A stretch of 64,000 nt of DNA from Vespa crabro (Eukaryota > Arthropoda > Insecta > Hymenoptera > Vespidae), in NCBI RefSeq assembly GCF_910589235.1, contig NC_060974.1:825501-889500 (forward strand). The letters are read 5' to 3'. Positions within the stretch are counted from its first letter, which is position 1. Each line of letters opens with the position of its first letter. Under the pieces are notes generated by a model. It was not told the origin of the DNA. It did not search any database and was given only the letters and a program-made list of their open reading frames with translations. Of this stretch, positions 24,845 through 37,392 are shown piece after piece. The translations under genes were made by a program, and so were the position numbers.

Positions 24845-25940
24845 CCTTATAATCGCTATTATTGTAATTACTGTTATTATTATTATTATTTTTATTATTT
24901 TCGTTATTATCGTTATTATCATTATTATCATCATTATTGTTTATAATATTACTATAATTAACGTTATTATTGTTATTATTGATAATAATATTATTTTTAT
25001 TATCTTTATTATTGTTATTATCGTTATTATAAATATTTTTGTCATTAATGTTATTATCGTTATTATCGATATTATCTTTATTATCGTTATTGTCGTTATT
25101 ATCGTTATTATCGTTATTATTGGGTTATTATTATTATCGTTATTAACGCCATAATCGTTATTATTGCTATTATTATTAATATTTTCGTTATTACCGTTAT
25201 TATCGTTATTAATTTAATTTTTGTTTTCTTTATTATCGTTATTATCGACATTATTAATATTATTATCGTTATTTTCCTTCTTACCGTTATTATTGTTATT
25301 ATTATTATTATTATTATTCTCTGTATTATCGTTATCATTGCTATTATCGCAATTATTGTTATTCCAATTATTATTGTTAACGTTATTATTGTCATTATTA
25401 TAATTACTATTTACGTTATAATCGTTATTATACTTACTTATTATTATTTTCCTTTTTCTCGTCTTTTCGTCATTATTGTTATCATTATTATCATTGTTTT
25501 TATTAGTATTTTATAGTCATAATTGTTATTATTGTTTTTAATATTATTATTATTATGGTCATTATCATTATTATCGTTATTATCGTTATTAAGGTTAATA
25601 TTATTATCGTTATTATCGATATAATAATTAATAACGTTATTATTATTATGGTTTGAAGTAATAATATTGATATTAATATTATTATTACTATCGTTATTAT
25701 CACTATTCTCGTTATTATCGTTTATAGCGTTATTATCGTCATTATTGTTATTAATATTATTGTTATAATCATTATTATAGTTATTATCGATATTATTGAT
25801 ATTGTTATTATCGTTATTATCGTTATTATCTTTATTTTTATTGTTGCTAATTTTATTATTGCTGATTTTATAGATAATTACTTACTGCTAATTTTACCAT
25901 CGTTATTATCGTTAAAATCGTTATTAGAATATAATTGACA
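24699..25940 (+). repeat. Degenerate TTATTATCG array, block 2
   Basis: The 9-bp array on the plus strand continues after copy 1, with a perfect (TTA)n run near 24,797-24,843. The last 100 bases are more irregular (TTTTATTATTGCTGATTTTATAG, about 25,850-25,875), ending at TTGACA next to the inverted satellite. No gene is visible; all long open frames come from the repeat. Confidence 0.94.
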
Positions 25941-25941
25941 C
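25940..25941. other. Junction: TTATTATCG array to inverted satellite
   Basis: On the reverse strand the satellite reads TTTCATTGATTTACATTCTATCG and then leaves the consensus (TGTCAATTATATTC instead of ATGCAGAATAAAG). This satellite position differs from the 18,611/29,927 site, but the break again follows ATCG. It also marks a change of strand for the satellite, so it is a candidate inversion breakpoint. Confidence 0.7.
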
Positions 25942-28900
25942 GATAGAATGTAAATCAATGAAATTGAAGGAGATTTCAACTTTTGTTTTTCGACTATTCC
26001 CGTATATGTTCGAAGATTCGAATATACGATATGAAGCATTGTTTAAAAATTTGATGGAAATATATAATAGATGTATGATCATATGAAATGCTATTTCCTA
26101 AATAGATTGGTGACATTTTTCAAACGGTGGGACAAGTATTTTCAAAGATTTTAATGTTTCATCTTCGCATATAACCATATTCGCACATTTCGATTAAATT
26201 TTTCTACAATAATAATGTTAATACGCGTATTTATACATAGAAGAAACGTTATATTCCAATTATATTCGTTATTCTGCGTCGATAGAATTTAAAATTAATT
26301 ATATTGAAATCGATTTCAACTTTCCGTTTTTCGAATTTACACGTATATGAGCGAAAAATCGTATATACGATATGAAATAATGATAAAAACTTAGATTCCA
26401 ATACAAAATAGATCATTGGCCTTATGAAAGGCAATGTTCTGAATCGATTGGTAACATTTTTAAACTGTGGCACAAGTATTATTGAAGATTTCACTATTTC
26501 ATCTTCGCAAATACCGAAATTCGCGTATGTCGGTTAAGTTTTTCGTCAATTATAATATGAAAACGCGTATTTAAGCATAGTAAAAACGTTAAATTCTAGT
26601 TATATTCTTTATTCTGCATCGATAGAATATAAGATCAATGTAATTGATCGAGATTTCAACTTTTCGTTTATCGACGATACGCGGTATATGAACGTAATAT
26701 CGAATATACGATATGAAACAATGTTAAAAACTTTGATTCCAATACAAAATAGATTATTACTCTTATGCAATGCAATGTTCTGAATCGATTGGTGTCATTT
26801 TTCAAACTGTGGCACAAGATTACAGGATTTAATCTTCACATATACCGAAATTCGCATATGTCCATTACGTTTTTCGACAATTATCATATGAATAACCGAA
26901 TTTAAACTTAATAAAGACGGCATAATCTTGTTAAATTCTTTTTTTTTGCGCCGAATGAAAATAAAATCATAGAAAATGAACAAGAATTCAACTTTTCGTT
27001 TTCTATGATACGCCTATATAAGCGAAAAATAGTATATGCGATATGATCCAGTGTTAAAAGCTCCGATACCAATATAAAACAGATGTTTGAACTTATGAAA
27101 TACAATGTTCTAAATTGTTTGGTAACATTTTTGAAACTGTGACACAATTATTATTAAAGACTTCACGATTTTACTTTCACTTATAGGGAAAATCGATTAT
27201 GTCAATTAAATTTTTTGACAATTAACATATTATAACGCGTATATAAATATAGTAAAAACGTTATATTCTTATTATATTCTTTATTCTGCGTCGATTGAAT
27301 ATGAAATCAATGAATTTTACCAGATTTCAACTTTAATTTTTTCGATGATACGCGAATATGAGCGAAATATCGTATATACGTTATGAAATAATGTTAAAAA
27401 CTTGGATCCCAATACAAAATAGATGTTTGATCTTATGAAAAGCAATGTTCTGAATCGATTGGTAACATTTTTCTAACTGTGGCACCAGTATTATTAAAGA
27501 TTTCACTATTTCATCTTCGCATATACTGAAATTCGCGTATGTTGATTAAGTTTTTCAACAATTATCATATGAGAACGCGTATTTAAACATAGTAGAAACG
27601 TTATATTATTGTAATATTCATTATTCTGCATCGAGAGAAAATAAAATCAATGAAATTGAACGAGATTTCATCTTTTCGTTTTTCGACGATTCGCGTATAT
27701 CAGCGAAAAATCGTATATAAAACATGAAACAATGTTAAAAGCTTGATTCCAATATAAAATAGTTGTTTGATTTTATGAAATGCAATGTCCTGAATAGATT
27801 GGTAACATTTTTCAAACTGTGGCACAAGTATTATTAAAGATTTCACAATTTTATCTTCGCATATACCGAAAATCGCGTATGTCGATTAGGTTTTTCGACA
27901 ATTATCATATGAAATAGCTTAGTTATACATAGTAAACACGTTATATTCTTGTTATATTCTTTATTCTGCATCGTTGGAATATAAAATCGAATGGATTGAA
28001 CGATATTATAACTTTTCGTTTTTCGACGATACGCGTACATGAGTGAAAAATCGTATATACGATATGAAACAATGTTAAAAACATTGATTCCAATATAAAA
28101 TAGGTGTTTGATCATGTGAAATGCAATGTTATGAATCGATTGGTAACATTTTTCAAACTGTGACACAAGTATTATTAAAGATTTCACGATTATAACTTCG
28201 AATATAACGAAATTAGCATATGTCGATTATGTTTTTCAAAATTATCATATGAAAACTCGTATTTTATCATAGTAAAAACATAATCTTCTTGTTATATTCT
28301 TCATTCTGCGTTGATTGATTTAAAATCAATGGAATTGAACGAGTTACCAACATTTCGTTTATCGACGATACGTGTAAATTAGCGAAAAATTGTATATACT
28401 ATATGAAACAATATTAAAAACTTTGATTGCAATACAAAATAGATGTTTGATCATATGAAATTCAATGTTCTGAATCGATTGCTAACATTTATAAAACTGT
28501 GGGAGAAGTATTATTAAAGAATTCAACATTTCATCTTCGCTAATACCGAAATTCGCTTATGTCGATTACGTTTTTCGACAATTATCATATGAAAACGCGT
28601 ATTCAACCATAGTAAAAACGTTATAATCGTGTAATATTCTTTATTCTCCATCGATAGAATATAAAATCTATGAAATTGAACGTGACTTCAACTTTTCGTA
28701 TTTGGAATTTACGCGTATATGAGCGAGAAAAAGTATATACGATATGAAAGAATGTTAAAAACGGATTCCAATATAAAATAGATGTTTGATCTGATGAAAT
28801 GCATTGTTCTGAATCGATTGGTAACATTTTTATAATTGTGGCACTAGTATTATTAAAGATTTCACGATTTTATCTTCGCATATACCGAAATTCGCGTAAG

Positions 28901-29927
28901 TCGATTAAGTTTTTCGACAATTATCATATGAAAACGCGTATTTAAACATAGTATAAACGTTATATTCTTGTTACATTCTTTATTCTGCATCGATAGAATA
29001 TAAAATCAATGAAATTGCACGAGATTTCAACATTTCGTTTTTCTACGATACGCGTATATGAGCGAAAAATCGTATATACGATATGAAAGAATGTTAAAAA
29101 CTTTGATTCCAATATAAAATAGATGTTTGATCTTATGAAATGCAATGTTCTGAATCGATTGGTAAAATTTTTCTAATTGTGGTACAAGTATTATTAAAGA
29201 TTTCACGATTTTATCTTCGCATATTCCGAAATTCGCGTCTATCGATAACGTTTTTCGACAATTATCATATGAAAACGCTTATTTAAACATAGTAAAAACG
29301 TTATATTCTTGTTATATTCTTATTCTGCATCGATAGAATATAATATCAATGAAATGGAACGAGATTTCAACTTTTCGTTATTCGACGATACGCGAATATG
29401 AACGAAAAATCGTATATACGATATGAAAGAATGTTAAAAACTTTAATTCCAATATAAAATAGATGTTTGATCTTATGAAATGCAATGTTCTGAATCGATT
29501 GGTAACATTTTTCAAACTGTGGCACAAGTATTATTAAAGATTTCACGATTATAACTTCGCATTTAACGAAATTAGCATATGTCGATTTGGTTTTTCGACA
29601 ATTATCATATGAAAACGCATATTTAAACATAGTAAAAACGTTATAATCTTGTTAAATTCATTATTCTGCATCGATAGAATATAAAATCGATGAAATTGGA
29701 CGAGATTACAAGTTTTCGTTTTTCGACGATACGCGTATATGAGCGAAAATTCGTATATACGATATGAAAGAATGTTAAAAACTTTGATTCCAATATAAAA
29801 TAGATGTTTGATCTGAAGAAATGCAATGTTCTGAATCGATTGGTAACATTTTTCTAACTGTGGCACAAGTATTATTAAAGATTTCACGATTTTATCTTCG
29901 CATATACCGAAGTTCGCGTATGTCGAT
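25941..29927 (-). repeat. Inverted, older satellite array B
   Basis: About 12 monomers of the same satellite lie on the minus strand, with markers such as GCAATGTTCTGAATCGATTGG repeating every 330-345 bp (26,437; 27,449; 28,799; 29,140; 29,481; 29,821). They are more diverged than array A. Divergence is greatest at the left (25,941-27,200: insertions, poly(T) near 26,938, broken palindromes) and smallest at the right, where 28,960-29,927 is close to array A. No pentameric order is visible. The right end stops abruptly at GTATGTCGAT. Such a gradient is expected for one natural array edge on the left and a later cut on the right. Confidence 0.93.
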
Positions 29928-29928
29928 A
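29927..29928. other. Junction: inverted satellite to CGATAATAA array
   Basis: The satellite reads CGCGTATGTCGAT and then AATAACGTATATATTG instead of TACGTTTTTCGAC. Read on the reverse strand this is ...CGTTATT followed by ATCGACATACGCG. It is the exact complement of the break at 18,611, where the satellite ends with CCTAATC; the two share only ATC. Confidence 0.85.
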
Positions 29929-32340
29929 ATAACGTATATATTGATAGTAACGATAACAATAATAATATTAGTAACAATAATAACGATTACAATAGTAGTA
30001 ATAAAAACAATATTAACAATAATAACGATATTTACGATAAAAAAAATAACATTAATAACGGTAATAACGATAAAAGCGATAGTAACGAAATTAACGAAAA
30101 TAATAAAAATAATTATAATGTTAACAATAAAAACGATAATAAAAATAATTACGATAAAAAAGAGAGTAATACCCATCATAATGGTAATAACGATTATACC
30201 GGTAATAATAATAATAATAATGACGATAATAACGGCCATAACAATAATAATAGTTTTAATAATAACACTAATAATAATAACTATAATAATGATAATAAAA
30301 ATAAAAACGATAATAATGACAATATCGAATATAATAATACCAATAATATCGATAATAACGATTTTAATATAAATAATAATAACAAGATTAACAGTAATAA
30401 CTATAATGACGATAGTAACGATAATAATAATAACAATAATAATGATAACAGCGATTTTAACGATAATAATAATAATGATAATAGCGAAAATAAATTTAAA
30501 AACGATGACAACGATATTAATAATGAAAATAATTAAGATAATAACGATAATAAAGATAATAATAATATTAACAAAAACAATAATAACAATAATATTAATA
30601 ACCATAATAACGGTATTATGGAAATTAATAATAATAATATAAACGATAATATTCATAATAATAATAAAAAAAAAAATAATAATAATAATAACAATAATAT
30701 CGATAATAACGATAACAGCGTATTAAAAATAATAAAAACAAATGTAATAACGATAATAAGGATCATTAAGATTATAACGATACAAATAATATAAATTTTA
30801 CCAATAATAACGATAACAGGGATGATAGTAATAACAATAACAACGATAATAACTATAATAACGAAAATAAATATTATAATAATAACAATTATAGAGATAT
30901 TTACGATAATAACGATAATAATTATAATAATATTGTTAATAACTTTGCTAACGATAATAACGATAATAACGATAATAACGATAATAATAATAACGTAAAT
31001 AACGATAATAGTAATAATAAAAATAACGGTAATAACGGAAAAACGTTAATAATAATAATAATTATAAAGGTAACAACGCTTTTAACGATAATTACGATAT
31101 TAATAATAACAATAATAACGATGATAAGGATAATATTGATAATACCGATAATGATGATAATAAGAATAATTCTAATAATAAAGATAACAACGATATAAAC
31201 AATAATAACAATAATAATAAATATAGCGTTAATAGCGATAACAATAATATCAATATTAACAAAAATATCGATAATAATAATAACAATAATGACAATAAAT
31301 TCGATAATAATTGTAATAATAATAAAGATATAAACGATAATAAGGATAGTAATGTTAATAATTATAACGATAATAATTATAATAACGATAAAAACTATGA
31401 TAATGAAAATAATGATAATAATAACATTAATGACGATAATAACGATAAATCGATGATAACGATTATATTAACGTCAAAAGCGATAATAACGATAATAATA
31501 ATAACAGTAACAACGATATTAGTAATAATAAAAATAACAATATTATCGATAATAACGACAATGATAAAAATAATAATTACAAAGATAACGATAATATTGT
31601 TAGAAAAGTAACTATAAAAACAATAAAAACGATAATAACAATAATAACGTTAATAATAATAGTTTGATAACAATAATAACAATAATAACGAATATAACAG
31701 TAAAACGATCATAATAATAACAATAATAATGTTAAAATTAATACTAATAATAACGATTATAACAATAATAACGATATAAATAATAATAATAACAATAATA
31801 ATAAAAATAATAATAATAATAACGATAATAATAATAGTAATAATAATAATAGTAACAATAATAACGATAATAAAGATAATAACGTTAACAACATTAGCAA
31901 CAATAACTATAATAACGATAATAATATCAGTTATAATAACACTAACATCAATAATATATACAATAACGTTATAACGATGACAATAATAACGATAGTAACG
32001 ATAATTTCGACTATTATAATACCAATAATAACGAGAATAACGATATTAATAATAATAATAATAACAATAATAATAACGATAATTACGATAACAACGATAA
32101 AATAATAACGATAATAACGATAATAATAATAACAATAATAACGGTAATAACGATAATACTAATAATAGTAATAATGTAAAGAATGATACTAACGATAATA
32201 ATAATATCAGTAACAAAGTTAATAATGATAATAACGTTAATGATAATAACAATAATAACGTTAATAATTTTAAGAACGATATTAACGATAATAATAATAA
32301 CAGTATTATCAATAATAACGATAATAATGATAATATCGAT

Positions 32341-32387
<47 letters not shown>

Positions 32388-32577
32388 TAATAATAACAAT
32401 AATGAAGGTAATAATTACATTAATAAAATTGATGTTAATAATAATAACGGTATAAAAGATAATAACCATAATAATAGTTGTAAGAATAACAATAATAACA
32501 TTAATAACGTTAATAATTTATTCAAAATAATAATAATAACAATAACAACGAAAATAACGATAATAATGATAATATCG

Positions 32578-32629
<52 letters not shown>

Positions 32630-32817
32630 TAATAATAATAATAATAATAATTATAATAAGAATAGCGATTATAACGATAATAGTAATAACATTATTAACG
32701 ATAATAACGATAATAATTATAATAATAATAACAATAATAATGATAGTAACGATAACAGTAAGAACAATAATAACGTTAATATCGATAACAATAATAACAA
32801 TATTAATGATAATAACG

Positions 32818-32889
<72 letters not shown>

Positions 32890-33380
32890 GGAATAGTAAC
32901 GATAATACAGATAATAACAGTAATCATAAAACGATAATAACGAAAATAGTAAAAATAATTATAACGAAAAAAACGATAATAACGATAACAATAATAATAT
33001 CAATAAAGATAATAACGATATTAATGATAATAACGATAATAATAATAACGATAATAACTATAATAATAATAACAATAATAACGATGATTATGATAAAACC
33101 GATAATAACAATAATAATAATAATAACAATAATAATGATAATAACGATAAAAACGGTAATAACGATAATAATAACGATAATTACGATAATAACAATAATA
33201 ACAATAATGACAATAATAACGATCCTAACGAAAATAATAATAATAAATGTAATAATAACGATAATAACGATAATAACAATAATAAGGATTATGACGATTA
33301 TAATGATAATAATAAGGACAATATTAAGGAAGATGACGATATTAACGGTAATAACCATAGTAATAATAATAATCACGATA
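29928..33380 (-). repeat. TTATTATCG array, block 3 (reads CGATAATAA on the plus strand)
   Basis: The 9-bp array runs in the opposite orientation to blocks 1 and 2. It contains the longest perfect triplet run of the window, about 72 bp of (AAT)n at 32,818-32,889, with others near 32,343-32,385 and 32,578-32,640. Units with CG remain frequent between the runs. No gene is visible. Confidence 0.95.
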
Positions 33381-34281
33381 GAACCCCTCCAATTCTGGTC
33401 TGCCGGAACGATCTAACGTCTATCCCTGTTCCGCTGGTCTTGAAGCGCTGGTGGATGTTTCCGACTACGTCTGTGTAAAATTTACCTTCGCAAGTTTCAG
33501 GAGGATCACGTCTGGCCTTGTTCTCTTTCTCGGCCTGTCCTCCGATTTGCTCGGCTTCTTTTTCTCCTGCTGTGGGTGTTTCATCACCTTCGTCGCTAGT
33601 TTGTCCTAATTTCATCATTTCTTAACGATCTCCGTCCACTTGGTGGCTTCGATCGTCGTCGTCTCTTGCCTTGGTCTTTTGAGGCTATCTTGAGGCAACC
33701 GCGCCGGACTTGTGGCTACCCTTTTAATTGCGCCAGCATCAGTTAGAAAATTTGCCCTAGGGCTTTGATATACTCGGGCGAGGGACCTCGCTCGCTTATT
33801 GACTATTCTTCGAGATTCATAAATGAACTCGGGGCTGTCTATGATGTCCTCCATTTCTGGGAGCCCTTGCTTAATATGGTTGTTAACGTTGGGCTGTCTA
33901 ATAATAGCCGCCTTCATTTTGGCAAGGAGTACTTTCGCTTGAGCGAGGATCTCACTCTCTCCATCTTGTGATGTCCCAATCGCAGGATGCATAGGTGATG
34001 TCAAGCCGGAGAACCGAGTGCTATCAACTGCCCTGGCAGCCAATTGCCACCCCTCCAAGTGGCTTTCCTCATATTTTAGCCTTCCTGTCGCCATAGACAA
34101 ACCGCAGAGAAGATCTCCTACCTCTGGTGCCCTTCCTGTAGCAATATCCAGAGTTGGGGCCAGGTAGCCTACACCAAGCTCCTGGCAGTCCTGGTTGGCC
34201 TGCTCTAAAACCACCTGACACCGCCGTGGCTTGAGAGTCTCTTCCACGACAGCATTTAACTCTTTCTGTACTATCCAGCAT
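33373..34281 (-). pseudogene. Retroelement ORF1 (gag-like), N-terminal part, copy 2
   Basis: The likely native start is ATG at 34,281-34,279 (MLDSTE...), in the same context as the double ATG of copy 3. A one-base shift a few codons later leads into the main open frame, which runs without ATG from about 34,247 to TGA at 33,615 (about 210 residues). Visible segments are EETLKPRRCQVVLEQANQD, LGVGYLAPTLDIATGRAPEV, a His/Trp-rich segment, AKVLLAKMKAAIIRQPNVN and basic TSPARLPQDSLKRPRQETT. A second shift follows; an overlapping frame from 33,618 continues through GKFYTDVVGN and RSFRQTRIGGVL before the element ends. The zinc knuckles are missing. Confidence 0.82.
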
Positions 34282-34518
34282 AAGAAATATAATTATTGGA
34301 AGGCGAGCTCCCCAAAGAAAAGGAAGGGAAGGGAAGAAAGCTTGGTAGTGAGAGAAAGAATAGAATAAGATATACGAAGATAAAAAGACAAGAAAAACAA
34401 AGGTAGGAATAGCCGTACAAGAACATTCACTCGCCATTCACACAGTCCCTTTTAGTAGCCTCCTACGACAAGCAGGGTGTACAATGGGAGTATTCTACCT
34501 CTCCCTACTCACAGGAAG
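33381..34518 (-). mobile_element. R1-clade-like non-LTR retrotransposon, copy 2 (5' part only)
   Basis: A minus-strand fragment contains the complete 5' leader and the first part of ORF1 and nothing of ORF2. Read on its own strand it runs from CTTCCTGTGAGTAGGGAG (34,518) to GGAGGGGTTC (33,381), then joins TATCGTGATTATTATT. Over about 200 nt it overlaps the start of copy 1 with roughly 93% identity by eye and belongs to the same subfamily. Loss of the 3' part is unusual, because target-primed reverse transcription normally truncates 5' ends; a later deletion or rearrangement is likely. The element and the 9-bp array are both flipped, so their relative orientation matches copies 1 and 3. Confidence 0.92.
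34282..34518 (-). other. 5' leader of retroelement copy 2
   Basis: The leader shares with copy 3 the blocks CTGCTTGTCGTAGGAG, ACTAAAAGGGACTGTG, GGCTATTCCTACCTTTG and a pyrimidine-rich stretch ending CTTTGGGGAGCT. These blocks are conserved although the following coding region is only about 80% similar by eye. They may contain an internal promoter or RNA structure, which I cannot identify. The first base sits directly after TTATTACTT of the array, so this is probably the original 5' end. Confidence 0.7.
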
Positions 34519-34871
34519 TAATAATAATAGTAATAATAATAATAATAATAATAACGATAATAACGATAATAACAATAATAGTAATGATAACAATAAAGAT
34601 AAAAACGATATTAACGATATTAACTAAAATAAAAAATAACAATAATAACGATAATAACATTTATAATGATAATAAAGATAATAATATTTATAATAATAAC
34701 AACAATAATAATAAAAACAGAAAATTGCGATAATAATAGTAGTAATAATAACAATATTAACAATAATAACAACAATAACGATAATAATAGTAGTAATAAT
34801 AACAATAATAACAATAATTGCGATAATATAGATATTAAGAAAAATAAATAACAATAATAACGAAAATATCG

Positions 34872-34902
<31 letters not shown>

Positions 34903-34910
34903 TAATAACG

Positions 34911-34956
<46 letters not shown>

Positions 34957-37361
34957 TAATAACGATAATAACGATAATAACGAAAATAATGATAATAAGG
35001 ATAATAATAATAATAATATCAACAATAACGATAATATCAAAAATAATAAGAACAATAATACCGATAATAACGATAATAACGATAATAATAATTACAATAA
35101 TAACGATAACAACGATAAAAAAGATAAAAATAACATTAATTATATCCAAAATAAGGATAATAACGATAATAACGATAATAATAAAAACAATAATAGCATA
35201 ATAATGATAATAAGGATAACAATAACAATAATGATACCAATAACAACGATAATAACGATAATATTGATAATAAGGATAATAACGATAATAATAATAACAA
35301 CACTAAGGAAAATAACGATTATAATGAGAATAATGATAATAATATTCAAAATAATAACAATAATAACGATAATAATGATAATGATAGTAGTAATAATAAC
35401 AATAATAACAATAATAACGATAATAATGATTTTAACGATAATAATAATAACTATATCAACGATAGTAGTGATAATAACAATAACAATATTAGCAATAATA
35501 TCGATAAAAATAATAACAATATTAACGATAATATCGACAATAATAATAAAAAAAATAACAATAATAACGATAATAACGATAATAGCGGTACTATTAGTAG
35601 TAATAATAACAATAATAACAACAATAACGATATTAACGATTTTAATAATAACGATATTAACGAACGTATCGATAATAACAATATCAAAATTAACGATAAT
35701 ATCGATAATAATAATAATACCAATAATAACGATAGAAGCGATAATAACGATTAAAATAATAATGGTAATAAAGACACTAACGACAATAATAATAATATTA
35801 TCGATTATAATGCTAATAACGATAATAATATTAATAATAATAAGAATGACTATGATATGGAAAATAACGATAATAATAATAATAATAATGACGATAATAA
35901 CGATAATAACGATAACGCGATAATAAAAAAACAATAATAATAATAATAACAGTAATAAAAATAATAACGATAATAACGATAATAACGATAATAACGATAA
36001 TAATAATAATAATAATAAAGCTGACAACAATATTAACGTTAATAAAAATAATAAAAATAACAACAATAACAATAATAATAATAATAATAATAATAATATC
36101 GAAAATAACGATAATAATGATGACACCGATAACAATAATAACAATACTAACGAAAATATCGATAATAATAATAATAATAATAACAATAGTAACGAGAAAA
36201 ACGATGATATCGATATCTACACTAATAACAATAATAATAATTAAGATTATAACTTTAATAGTAATATTAATAATAATGATAATAAAGATATTAACGTTAA
36301 TAGTAGTAATAATATTATAGTAGTAATATAATTATAGTAGTAATAATAATAATAATAACAATAATAACGATAATAGTAATAACTATATTAACGACAATAA
36401 TAATAATAATGATAACGATAACGACGATAATAACGAAAATAATAATAATAATAATAATAAAGATTATAACGATATTAATGATAATATCTATAATAACCTT
36501 AACAATAAATACCATAATAACATCAATAATAATAGTAATATGAACGATACTAACGATGACAATGATAATAATGGTAATAATAATAATAATAACGATAATA
36601 ACGTTAATAACGATAATATTAATAATAATAATAGCGACAATAATGATAATATTAATAGCAATTATAACGATAATAACGAAAATAACGATAATAACATTAA
36701 TAATAATTATAATAATAATAATAATATAGATAATTATCATAAAACGATAATGACAATATTAATAATAATAAATATTTAAACGTTAATAATATTAATAACG
36801 ATTATAACGATAATTATAATAACATTAAAGACGATAGTTATGATGATAGAGATAATTACGATAATAATAAATAATAATAACAATAACAATAATAACGATA
36901 GTAATGACAGTAACTATAATTATGATAATAACGATTATAATAATAACGATAATAACGATAATGGTAGTAATATTAGTAACCATAATAACAATATTTACGA
37001 TAATAATAATGATAATAATAAAGATAACAACGATATTAACGAAAATAACATTAATAATAATAACAGATTTAACAATAATATCGACAAAAATAATAATAAT
37101 AATAGCATTATTAAACATAATAATGATAATAATAATACAAATAATTACGACAATAACGTTAATCACTATAATAATAATAACGAAAATAACATTAGAAAGA
37201 TATTAACGATAGTAACGGTAATAATAGTAACAATAACAACGATAATAATGATAATAACGATAATATCATTAATAATATTAATAGTAATAACGAAATAAAA
37301 GATATGAACGATGACAACGATAACTATAGTAACAATATTAACGATTATGACGATAATAACG

Positions 37362-37392
<31 letters not shown>

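Noticed and set aside
20797..34518. Copies 1 and 2 as the two parts of a single twin-primed insertion
   Set aside because: They overlap by about 200 nt with about 7% difference and are separated by 8.7 kb that includes satellite. Twin priming gives adjacent parts with little or no overlap. A later rearrangement of one insertion remains possible.
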